Below, piece by piece: positions 22,102 through 30,300 of a stretch of 64,000 nt of DNA; position 1 is the stretch's first letter; every line of letters begins with the position of its first letter. The stretch spans positions 1-64,000 of the forward strand of contig CADCMM010000010.1 of assembly GCA_902802515.1 (NCBI GenBank), read 5' to 3'. Made by a program: the position numbers and the translations under genes. The stretch is from an uncultured Lachnospiraceae bacterium (GTDB lineage: Bacteria > Bacillota > Clostridia > Lachnospirales > Lachnospiraceae). Below the pieces are notes generated by a model. The model was not told the origin of the DNA. It was given only the letters and a program-made list of their open reading frames with translations, and made no database searches.

Positions 22102-23472
22102 TTAATTCCCTCCATCTGATTTCATATGTGTTTTCCATATCCTGGTTCCAATAAACAGTGAAAATGCCAGCGCCCCGATACTTGCCGCCGGTTTGCACCA
22201 TACAAAGCCTTTATATCCTAAAAGAGCAGGCATGATGAAAACGGCCGGTATCAGAAAGATCCCGTTCTCCGCCACGGTTACCAGAGTGGCGCGTGTGAAC
22301 TGGCCGATATTCTGCAAAAACATACCGATCAATATATAATATCCCATAAAAGGAAGTACGGCGCACTGGGCCTTCAGAATATCCGCCGCAATCCTTCCCG
22401 CGGCTTCATCTTCTGTAAATACAGTTACAAGCCCTTCTGCCTTGAAGAGAATAATCATCGCGGCAATGATAAGAAAAACAGTCGCAGTAATCAGCGCGTC
22501 CCGAAACGCCTCTTTGATCCTGCCATACTTTCCCGCGCCATAGTTGACAAGGCATATCGGCTGAAATCCCTGTCCGAAGCCTATTACAAGCGCGTACCCC
22601 ATCGCAATGATCCTGAGCGCAACCGTCACCCCTGCCACGCCGCTCTCCCCAAAATTTCCGGCGGCCTGGTTCAGCAGCACCCCCGAAATGCTGGTAATAC
22701 CCTGGCGGCAAAAATTTGGCGCGCCTCCCGCGATGATCTCCTTCACATGCACGAGATCCGGTTTGTATCTTCCAAAATACACCGAAACATTTCCTCCCCG
22801 TCCGGTACGCTGCAGAAGAAGTAAAAACCCGCATATCTGTCCGATCAGACTCGCAAGCGCAGCGCCGGCAACACCCATATGCAGCCCGAGGATAAAAACC
22901 GGATCGAGGATGATATTGAGAAGCATTCCGGCAAGCATTCCGATCATACTGTCCCTGGCGCTGCCCTGGAGCCTCAGTACATTATACAGAACATTGGCCG
23001 CCAGCAGAAACGGAACCGAAATGAGCGTGATCCTAAGATAAGATAACGTGGCTTTCATCAGTTCCTCCGATATTCCTGCCCCCAGAAGCGCAGCCAGCGG
23101 GCGCAGAAATATCATACCCAGAATAAAGATGACCAATCCGGCAGCGATCGCCAGCGTAAAACCTATGGAAGCCATTTTTTCTGCTTCACCGATATTCTTC
23201 TTACCGATCTGCCGCGACGCGTAATTGCCTGAACCATATCCAAACCAAAATCCTATCGCCTGTATCATGGAGATAAAGGAGAATACAATTCCCACCGACG
23301 CGGTAAGCTCTGTTCTGCCAAGCAGTCCGACAAAGAAAGTATCCGTCATGCTGTAGACGGAGCTTACCATCATTCCTATCATCGAAGGAATCGCCATACG
23401 CCATAAAAGCGGATATATTTTTGCCTGCGTGATTCTCCTGTATTTTTCTTCCTGTTGTTCTTTTTTGTTCAT
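22102..23472 (-). CDS. MATE-family multidrug efflux transporter
   Basis: 456 residues with about 12 membrane segments in two homologous halves, typical of MATE exporters that use a sodium or proton gradient to expel drugs or metabolites. Family-type stretches include PSMIGMMVSSVYSMTDTFFVG (~30-50; pattern shown in part) and GFGQGFQPICLVNYGAGKYG (~300-319) in the second half. The start overlaps the TetR stop by 4 nt (ATGA type), and the dikinase gene starts 3 bp after its stop, so all three are one transcription unit. Confidence 0.93.
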   Translation of the reverse strand: MNKKEQQEEKYRRITQAKIYPLLWRMAIPSMIGMMVSSVYSMTDTFFVGLLGRTELTASVGIVFSFISMIQAIGFWFGYGSGNYASRQIGKKNIGEAEKMASIGFTLAIAAGLVIFILGMIFLRPLAALLGAGISEELMKATLSYLRITLISVPFLLAANVLYNVLRLQGSARDSMIGMLAGMLLNIILDPVFILGLHMGVAGAALASLIGQICGFLLLLQRTGRGGNVSVYFGRYKPDLVHVKEIIAGGAPNFCRQGITSISGVLLNQAAGNFGESGVAGVTVALRIIAMGYALVIGFGQGFQPICLVNYGAGKYGRIKEAFRDALITATVFLIIAAMIILFKAEGLVTVFTEDEAAGRIAADILKAQCAVLPFMGYYILIGMFLQNIGQFTRATLVTVAENGIFLIPAVFIMPALLGYKGFVWCKPAASIGALAFSLFIGTRIWKTHMKSDGGN

Positions 23473-24071
23473 CTGCTCACCCTCAAAAACCTGCTCACTT
23501 CCGCCCGGCAGAAAGTTTTATAGATTTCCCCGAAATAATCTTCGCCGATCAGAGAAGCATTTGAGAACAGGACTCCGGCGACCCGGACGATGCTCATCAG
23601 CCCGTCAATATCAGCTTCCACCCGGTATCCATTTTCCTTCCAATATCGAACCATAAATTCAAAATAGTCCCTGTAGAGTCCGCCGATTCTCGCGCTCATT
23701 TTGCTCTCCGTGCGAAAAAACAGTTCCAGCGTTCCGCTGACCGCGTTGTCAAAGGCCTTGTTCTCTTTCAAATGCATGCCCTGCGTGAAAAAAATATCTA
23801 CAATATAATCCGTTGGGTTCTCAAGTGATTCTGCCCTCTGTTCCTTTATGATTACAAGTTTTTCCTCAACGCGAACGGCCATCAGGTCGATCAGAAAGTC
23901 TTCTTTGTCCTCATAGAACGTATAAAACCCTCCCTGTGCGATCCCGGCCTTAGAAGTAAGTTCCCGGATAGATACCCCTCTCATTCCTTTTTCGGCAAAC
24001 AGCCGCAGCCCGATCCGTCTTAAGCTCTCCTGCACCTGCGCCCGTTCTTCTTCACTGAACGCTTTTCCCAT
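23469..24071 (-). CDS. TetR/AcrR-family transcriptional regulator
   Basis: 200 residues. The N-terminal helix-turn-helix (~25-65; RGVSIRELTSKAGIAQGGFY, then TFYEDKEDFL) is canonical TetR. The C-terminal part is a divergent ligand-binding domain. It is first gene of the TetR-MATE-dikinase unit and overlaps the MATE start by 4 nt. A 14-bp-arm palindrome lies 56 bp upstream, so autorepression released by the exported compound is a reasonable inference. Confidence 0.93.
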   Translation of the reverse strand: MGKAFSEEERAQVQESLRRIGLRLFAEKGMRGVSIRELTSKAGIAQGGFYTFYEDKEDFLIDLMAVRVEEKLVIIKEQRAESLENPTDYIVDIFFTQGMHLKENKAFDNAVSGTLELFFRTESKMSARIGGLYRDYFEFMVRYWKENGYRVEADIDGLMSIVRVAGVLFSNASLIGEDYFGEIYKTFCRAEVSRFLRVSR

Positions 24072-24126
24072 ATCCCAATCTCCTTTCCAACGAGAACAAA
24101 AGTGAGCTTCCCGTTTATATGAAAAT

Positions 24127-24164
24127 CCTATCTATGAACATTTAATCTCTTTGTTCATAGATAG
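24127..24164. promoter_or_regulatory. Palindromic operator, probably bound by the TetR regulator
   Basis: CCTATCTATGAACA and its perfect complement TGTTCATAGATAGG are separated by a 10-nt AT-rich centre. It lies immediately upstream of the TetR gene, where its promoter must be. There is no T-run, so it is not a terminator. Confidence 0.65.
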
Positions 24165-24203
24165 GCTATCAAATCTTTTCTTATTTGTCAATATAATTTT
24201 TGA

Positions 24204-24607
24204 GGGATGCTGCAAAATACAGATAAGGGGTTCCGCGCATCCATATGTATAGATTCGGAAACACATCAAGTGTTTCCGAATCGTACTCGCCTAGGCCCGC
24301 AGGGGCGTATCCGCCATCAGGCGGATTTTGGGACGACTTCCTCAGTCGTCCCATAAGGCTTGATTTCTGGAACACCCACTATGTAATGACGGCTTGTAAG
24401 GAATAATGTCTGATGAAAACAATCGTCGTGCGAGTGAACTCTTGCCAAAACCTTGCCGCCGCGAAAATGCATATGCTTCTATCGCATTTGAGCGGCGTGC
24501 AGATAGGTTTGCAGCAAGTGGAACGAGATAGACGTGTTTTTTGTACAAGCATACTGGCTGCAATCCTCTGTAAGGTAGTGGGTGTTCCAGAAATTTGCAA
24601 CAGCCCC
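24204..24607 (+). repeat. Repeat family B, copy 2: ~404-bp structured MITE-like element
   Basis: The ends are related in inverted form (GGGATGCTGCAAA and, reverse complement, GGGCTGTTGCAAA). The first ~46 bp match the uvrA-overlapping copy. Inside are perfect hairpins at 24252-24282 (13-bp arms, GATTCGGAAACAC) and 24330-24352 (9-bp arms, GGGACGACT). A long inverted repeat with 16-bp arms (TCTGGAACACCCACTA) spans about 24366-24592. Short open frames inside are not convincing genes. The rest of 24608-24726 is AT-rich and empty. Confidence 0.65.
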
Positions 24608-24726
24608 AGTTCCAATTTGTAAAGAACTTTTTAATACTGTTTTGAAAATTGTCTATTTTGCAAAAATTTTTGGATTGGAATATGGCTTGTCTTTTGAAAG
24701 ACAGACAGGAAACTTATGGTACTTCT

Positions 24727-25725
24727 TTATCGGCAATTTGCCAGGAAAACACAAAGCTCCTCAAAAGAAGTTTTCGCCTTCCATGATGCAAAGGAAAATT
24801 CCTGATACTCGTCCTGATCTCCGTTCCAGTACAGATACAGCCACGGTCCGGCATCTCCGGTATCATCATGTTCTTCCCTTTGCTTAACTTTTCCCTTTCT
24901 GACACAGTCCCAAAAAGCCTCCCTCTCGTCTTCGGACAATTCCACCTGTCCGGAGATCGTGATATCCGCTTCTGTCAGCGGAAAGTGGTCTCCCTCTCTT
25001 GTTTCATGGGAAAACAACCAGGTTCCGTCTTCTGTCGAAAAATAATACCTTTGATATTCCGGCGGATTAGTGGAGGAAGCGTAGGTATAATAAAATTCCT
25101 GAATCTCATCCGCCGCTATGTCTGTTCCGACGACCAGACTGCCATCTCTGGCTATCGGACCATCCTCGGTCAAAAGTTCAAAGGGCGGCTCGCCTTTTGC
25201 CATGTAGCTTTTCAGGTAACGGTAGACATCGCGCATCAGACTCCCGCTGCCTTCCGGCTGTTCCTTGTCACTGTTGATAGAAAATTCGCTTCCATCCGCA
25301 TAGGCCACCCGCAGATACTCCGTGGGCGCATCCAGCGCATAGACTTCTGCATACGGAAGCTCCGCCCAGCCTTCCGGATCATAGCGGGAAATATATTCTT
25401 CCAAATCGCTCATTGCATGCCAGGAAGTCCGATAGGTTTCCACGCTCTGCCGCTCATCTGATACCTGCCTATCATCCGTCTCAGGATCCCCTATCCGCCA
25501 ATCGTACTTCCACTGTCTTCCCTCTTCGACCGTAAGGATATCCGCACCGCCACCCAGTGTCAGTGTCATGATAAAATGCTCATTCTCCATGCCGCCCAGG
25601 ACGGAATATTCACAAACCAGCAGATTCCCGTGCTCCGCCGAAGCTCCTTCTGCATACCAGCAGGTCACACCCAAACAGCATACTGCAGGCAAAAGCGCTG
25701 AAACAAACCGAATCCATCTTCTCAT
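24727..25725 (-). CDS. Exported protein of unknown function
   Basis: 332 residues. A signal peptide (~1-30, cleavage likely after GASA) indicates export. The mature part is acidic, rich in Asp, Glu, Tyr and Ser, with no repeats, membrane segments or family recognised. Near the middle RVAYADGSEFSINSDK and later a YYTYAS segment resemble beta-rich extracellular domains in composition only. The start at 25725 follows GAGGA. It is last gene of the apparent surface-protein operon, 18 bp after the leucine-rich repeat lipoprotein, and may act with it at the cell surface. Confidence 0.7.
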   Translation of the reverse strand: MRRWIRFVSALLPAVCCLGVTCWYAEGASAEHGNLLVCEYSVLGGMENEHFIMTLTLGGGADILTVEEGRQWKYDWRIGDPETDDRQVSDERQSVETYRTSWHAMSDLEEYISRYDPEGWAELPYAEVYALDAPTEYLRVAYADGSEFSINSDKEQPEGSGSLMRDVYRYLKSYMAKGEPPFELLTEDGPIARDGSLVVGTDIAADEIQEFYYTYASSTNPPEYQRYYFSTEDGTWLFSHETREGDHFPLTEADITISGQVELSEDEREAFWDCVRKGKVKQREEHDDTGDAGPWLYLYWNGDQDEYQEFSFASWKAKTSFEELCVFLANCR

Positions 25726-25743
25726 AGTCTATCCTCTCCGGAT

Positions 25744-28278
25744 TTATTCTTCCCGGAAACTGTAATAGTCAAAGACCGTCGTTTCCGCGAGCCCGCTTTC
25801 TTTCAGACGCCCCTCCACGTGACTGCGCTGCTCTTCGGTCAGGCAGGCTGGCAGATGGACGGTCACGTCCTCCGGCAAACCGGACAGACAATCCGGACAA
25901 AGCCCGTCTTCATCATCCACCCATCTAAGAAGTGCAGCGGTAAACCACAGATCCTTCAAATTCCCACTTCCCGAGAATGCGTTTGTTTCGATGGAATTTA
26001 TATTTCCATAAAATACGACCGTGGTCAGGTCAGAGTTTTCAAAAGCGCCTTCTTTTATCCACCACAGCGAAATCATGTCCTCTCCGCCACGGTCCGGTAT
26101 AAGGAGTTCCGTTGAATCTCCCGTATATTCCGCCAGGTAATGGTCATCTGGTATATACGCTTCCCAATACGGATCCAGAAACTGCGGCGCGGTTCCGATC
26201 CATGCAATCCGGTCCATACCGATACTTTCCAGATAGTCATCCAGCGCTCCTGACTCCTCCAGACTTGCGTCCATAGCGAGATAAACCTGAGTATAGATTT
26301 CCTGACTCTCCAGATTGTCCGGAACATCCCCGGTATCGTATACACCATCCAGATAGAGGAAATCGCAAATCATCGCCGAGTTCTCCAGTGTCACCGCCGG
26401 ATTTTTCAGGCAGACATACCCCGATGACAGGAGGATCGCCCGCTCTTTGATCATCGTGACGCTTTCCGGGACGATCAGGACATGCAGACCAGTGCTCCAG
26501 AACACATCGGACGGAAGCTCTGTGATCCCCTCCGGAAGTTCCAGGCGGCGAAGTGCAGGGGTACTTGCAAATGCGCCCGCTCCCAGTTCTGTCACGGTTG
26601 CCGGCAGTATGAGCTGCGTAAGGTTTTCGCATCCAGAAAATGCCCGCTCGCCAATCTTTGTGATCCCGCCGCCAAGCAAAATTTCCGCTGCTTTCGCGTT
26701 TGCAAAAATATAACCTTCCGACAGGTCGCTGTCCGCCCCGATCTTGATCCGGTCAAATCCGCTGTTTTGAAGACTTCCATACCCATAGGTCACGGCTCCT
26801 TCCGCCGCAAAGGATCCGGCGCCCGCATTGGAAAACGCGCTCTGTTCGATGGTTTCCACGGATGCCGGAATCTCAACATCTTTCAAGGCTGTGCAGTCTT
26901 CAAATGCAGCCGGTCCGATATAAGTCAGTGAGGACGGGAAGCTCACATTCTGCAAAGCGGTGCAGCCCTGGAACGCGTTTACATCCAGATAAGTCAGAGT
27001 ATCCGGAAGCACAACAGAGGTAATTTTTGTATTTCCGGAAAATGCTTTTTCATCGATTCCGACGATCTCCATCCCGCTGACCATGGGCGGAATCACCAGT
27101 TCCGTGCCGCTTCCGTCATATCCGATCAGTACGCCGTCATTATTCCGTATATAGCCGGTATCATCCGTACCTTTATCCGGATCAACAAATCCTGTCGGGT
27201 CGATCTCTATGGAATTCATGATGTCCGTAAAGACCTCTCCATCAGCAAATGCCCGGATTTCTTCTTCCGTAAGTCCGAAAAGAGTCAGCGTTACGCCCAG
27301 ACAGCGCTCTTCACTGAATTCCCGGAAGAGCTTCAAGGAATATGTCTTTGTCTCATCCCCGGTCTGATCCATCACGCCGAGATATTCCTTATCCCCGTAG
27401 GTCTTTGTAAAACTCTCGTCACTGATCATTTTTGCGGCCTGAGCAGGATCCGCGGGTGTCTGGCTCTGAACATAGACCGCACCGTTTAAATCCTCATCCT
27501 CGATCGAGGCCCATGGACCGGTAAAGGTTCCTTCCATCGCCTTCCAACGGGAAGGGAAGGTCACAGTAATACCGCCTACGCTGACCGTATTTCCGCTATC
27601 TCCAGGAACGATCTCAAAATGGTTCAGGACTGCAAGCACCGGATCAGAACGGTAAATATCGTAGATATTGTCGTGTTCTTCATATTCTGTACTGATCAGA
27701 TGGATCCACAGACCGTTCCATTGTCCTACCAGAGTATTCCCATAATCAACTACAATATCCACAGCCGGCACTGTGCCGCTCTCCGGGTCGATCCAGTTTT
27801 CCTTAATATTTGTGGAATAGATATGCGCGTCATATCCCTGGATCGTCGCGTCCATATCGTCTCTGTCCGGGAAAACAGTCTCGCCGTCATAGCTGTATTC
27901 ATTTTCAATATTACTTACGATCGTACTCTTTAAGCTGGCCTGGAACGGCTGGAATTCCATCTCCCAGATCCCGTCCTTATCCGTGACGACCGCCTTCTTC
28001 TCATCTGCCGAGGCTTCTGTACCCTCCGGCAGGTTCAGGTTCAGATGGAACTGCGGGTATTCCTGTTTTGTCAGTTCCAGCTCTCCGCTATCCGCCGGAA
28101 GCGGCTTCTCACGAATTAACGCATTTGGCAGAGGCATCGGCGTATTGGTCGACTCCGGTGCTTCCGTAACATCTGCAACGTCTTTCTTCGGCTCCGGTTT
28201 TTCTGATTTTCCACAGGCAGCAAGTGTCAGTGGAACGCATAACAGCAGCAGTTCGAATAACTTCTTTCCTTTTCGCAT
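25744..28278 (-). CDS. BspA-type leucine-rich-repeat lipoprotein
   Basis: 844 residues from the start at 28278, which has AGGA 7 nt upstream. The lipobox LTLAAC (Cys ~22) predicts a lipid-anchored surface protein. After a Pro/Thr-rich spacer (~25-60) comes a ~330-residue beta-rich N-terminal region without a recognised family. Then come about ten LRR_5 repeats of the BspA type (e.g. IDEKAFSGNTKITSVVLPDT, IGPAAFEDCTALKDVEIP; ~400-650), a break, and one more repeat near residue 770. Such proteins often bind host or bacterial ligands. Adjacent to a second repeat protein and a zinc-ribbon protein in one operon. Confidence 0.85.
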   Translation of the reverse strand: MRKGKKLFELLLLCVPLTLAACGKSEKPEPKKDVADVTEAPESTNTPMPLPNALIREKPLPADSGELELTKQEYPQFHLNLNLPEGTEASADEKKAVVTDKDGIWEMEFQPFQASLKSTIVSNIENEYSYDGETVFPDRDDMDATIQGYDAHIYSTNIKENWIDPESGTVPAVDIVVDYGNTLVGQWNGLWIHLISTEYEEHDNIYDIYRSDPVLAVLNHFEIVPGDSGNTVSVGGITVTFPSRWKAMEGTFTGPWASIEDEDLNGAVYVQSQTPADPAQAAKMISDESFTKTYGDKEYLGVMDQTGDETKTYSLKLFREFSEERCLGVTLTLFGLTEEEIRAFADGEVFTDIMNSIEIDPTGFVDPDKGTDDTGYIRNNDGVLIGYDGSGTELVIPPMVSGMEIVGIDEKAFSGNTKITSVVLPDTLTYLDVNAFQGCTALQNVSFPSSLTYIGPAAFEDCTALKDVEIPASVETIEQSAFSNAGAGSFAAEGAVTYGYGSLQNSGFDRIKIGADSDLSEGYIFANAKAAEILLGGGITKIGERAFSGCENLTQLILPATVTELGAGAFASTPALRRLELPEGITELPSDVFWSTGLHVLIVPESVTMIKERAILLSSGYVCLKNPAVTLENSAMICDFLYLDGVYDTGDVPDNLESQEIYTQVYLAMDASLEESGALDDYLESIGMDRIAWIGTAPQFLDPYWEAYIPDDHYLAEYTGDSTELLIPDRGGEDMISLWWIKEGAFENSDLTTVVFYGNINSIETNAFSGSGNLKDLWFTAALLRWVDDEDGLCPDCLSGLPEDVTVHLPACLTEEQRSHVEGRLKESGLAETTVFDYYSFREE

Positions 28279-28348
28279 AAGCATTTCCTTTCCTGTTGTT
28301 TCTTTCAAAGAACGGTATATTTTCGGAGCATCACCTGGCATCCTCTCC

Positions 28349-29140
28349 CTATCCGTTCACCGATCCGCCGCAGAACTCGCACCGTCCCTGTGCGTCCGGA
28401 ATCGTGGTCGCGCCGCAGAACGGGCAGGTAACGGCAGTCTTCGGCGCGTTTGCCGCCTCGATCTCATCGCGGGTCTGCTGCCGGACGTCGGTCAGGCGTT
28501 TTACGATCTCATTGCCCATCTGCTGCCAGTTCTGGAATTCCATATCTGTTTTCGCAAAGGATAATCCACTGTTACTATTCATACCGAAACGGCTGGTAGG
28601 CGGCGGGGCGATCTTGACAGAATTGTTATTCAGTTTGAATCGAATCTCATCAAAATACGGATGATTGACGTTGATCACCACATAGAAATCATATCGGTAC
28701 TCATAACGGGGCGGATTGAAACTCACTTCCTTCCCTTCGGAGTCTTTTCTTTTCAGCTCGCTGCGGTGTTCGTCCGTATCTACCCGGCAGCCGGTCACCT
28801 GGGAATACTCCAGCACATCCGGGTTTGCCTCCGCCAGATTACGGGCGGAAGTCACCATGAATTTCCGGTTATCTTCATCAAAGAGGATCTTTGTATGATC
28901 ACCGAGGGTAAGCGTTGTATGGAACTTTGATACTTCTTCCCTGTTCTTCTCACGATAGTCCAACTGCTCCCGGATCTGCGCAACCGTGCTGCTGCGTCTG
29001 TCGCTGAACCATGGCGATAATTTATTCGCACAGTTTTTACACAGATTGCCATCCTCCAGCTTTCGGTTTCCCAGAAGTCCGATATCTCCTCCGCAGATGT
29101 CACAGTTTTTCTTTTCAAATAATTTTCCGAATAAACCCAT
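28349..29140 (-). CDS. DUF4428-type zinc-ribbon protein
   Basis: 263 residues, apparently cytoplasmic (no signal peptide or membrane segment). The N-terminus carries a four-Cys finger (CDICGGDIGLLG...CKNC, ~14-38) typical of DUF4428. The C-terminus has a second ribbon (CPFCGATTIPDAQGRCEFCG, ~238-257). Between them lies a ~180-residue domain in which NPPRYEYRYDFYVVINVNHP stands out. Function is unknown; such proteins often serve as adaptors. The start follows AAAGGAG. It lies between two leucine-rich-repeat genes on the same strand. Confidence 0.8.
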   Translation of the reverse strand: MGLFGKLFEKKNCDICGGDIGLLGNRKLEDGNLCKNCANKLSPWFSDRRSSTVAQIREQLDYREKNREEVSKFHTTLTLGDHTKILFDEDNRKFMVTSARNLAEANPDVLEYSQVTGCRVDTDEHRSELKRKDSEGKEVSFNPPRYEYRYDFYVVINVNHPYFDEIRFKLNNNSVKIAPPPTSRFGMNSNSGLSFAKTDMEFQNWQQMGNEIVKRLTDVRQQTRDEIEAANAPKTAVTCPFCGATTIPDAQGRCEFCGGSVNG

Positions 29141-29169
29141 AATACCTTGTCTCCTTTCTCTTGCCCTGA

Positions 29170-30183
29170 TTAATCCGCCGTAAAGTAAAACCGTACTGCA
29201 TTCATATAATCCAGTTCATAGCCCTGCTCGCCTGGAACGAAGCGAAATTCTCCAGCTCCGTAATAATCTGCTGCGAGCGCATCGTCTTCTACGCGCCATT
29301 CCAAATCGTCTATCACTGCGCCTGCGAAAATCAGGGTTAAGCTGCCATCGGAATGGAAGGTAACGGAATATTCACCGCCTAATATGGACGGATCTATGTC
29401 ATAGCCGCTGATGGCTGCCTTCTCACAGATATATTTCACATCGGGCACGGGTTCCACGGAAACCGGCTCAGAAGCAGAAGCTTCGCCGACTTCCGGCAAA
29501 GCCGAATCCTCCTCGGATATCGCAGGCTCCCCACGCACAACCTCGGCATCCGGATTCATCTCTGCAAACAGTTCTGCAAATTCCGCCAGCTTTTCATCGC
29601 TGATCGCTGCCGGAAAAACGATCTGCTTCAACTTCTCGCAATCTTCAAACGCGTTTGCCTCAATCTGAATATCCGCACTTGGCAAAACGATCGTCTCAAC
29701 CTCTGTAACTCCGAACGCGCTTTCCCCGATAACGGCTACATTTGGCGGCAAAACAATTGTTCCCGACAGACGGGTATTATAAAAAGCGCATTCACCGATC
29801 TCCTCCAGCGATTCCGGCCAGTCAAATTCCTCGCTGAAATAGCCGTAATTGAATGCGTCTTCCGCGATGACGCGCACGCTGTCCGGACAATCGACCGTTT
29901 GCAGGGAACCCTGATAGTGAAATGCGTCCTCGTCGATGATTTCCAGTCCTTCCGGTAAAACGATGGACGTAATCTGCACATCCTCATTCACAAACGCATC
30001 ATAACCAATACGAACGACCGGCACACCGTCGATCTCATCCGGGACAACGACCTCCAGTTCCGTACCGACATATTTCAGAATACTGCCCGTCTCCGGATCA
30101 AATTCAAAGTCAGAAGCATCCGCCAGCGCTGCGGTTGGAACCAGCAGCGTCACAATCAGTCCAATCAAAGCTATTTTTTTCAT
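29170..30183 (-). CDS. Secreted BspA-type leucine-rich-repeat protein
   Basis: 337 residues from the Met at 30183 (AAAGGA upstream); a Met 8 codons earlier lacks a ribosome site. The signal peptide (~1-25, cleavage after ALA) has no lipobox, so the protein is secreted or wall-associated. Four to five LRR_5 repeats follow (e.g. IDEDAFHYQGSLQTVDCP, IGESAFGVTEVETIVLP; ~60-200), then an acidic linker rich in Glu, Ser and Pro (~215-245). The ~90-residue C-terminal domain (YDIDPSILGGEYSVTFHSDG) is not recognised. Same operon as the larger leucine-rich lipoprotein. Confidence 0.82.
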   Translation of the reverse strand: MKKIALIGLIVTLLVPTAALADASDFEFDPETGSILKYVGTELEVVVPDEIDGVPVVRIGYDAFVNEDVQITSIVLPEGLEIIDEDAFHYQGSLQTVDCPDSVRVIAEDAFNYGYFSEEFDWPESLEEIGECAFYNTRLSGTIVLPPNVAVIGESAFGVTEVETIVLPSADIQIEANAFEDCEKLKQIVFPAAISDEKLAEFAELFAEMNPDAEVVRGEPAISEEDSALPEVGEASASEPVSVEPVPDVKYICEKAAISGYDIDPSILGGEYSVTFHSDGSLTLIFAGAVIDDLEWRVEDDALAADYYGAGEFRFVPGEQGYELDYMNAVRFYFTAD

Positions 30184-30300
30184 GCTGCCGCACTTCCTTT
30201 CTATCATAGCGATTTATTAGGAGTTGGGCGGCACGGCTATATCCGCACCGCCCGAGATCCTGTTCTTAAAATACTGTTCTTTACTCTTCATAAAGAATCT

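Noticed and set aside
24127-24164. Terminator upstream of the TetR gene
   Set aside because: The palindrome has no T-run on either strand and lies in the promoter region.
24181-24905. Short open frames of 60-100 codons around 24.2-24.9 kb
   Set aside because: They lie inside the hairpin-rich repeat element or opposite a supported gene, lack ribosome sites and overlap each other on both strands.
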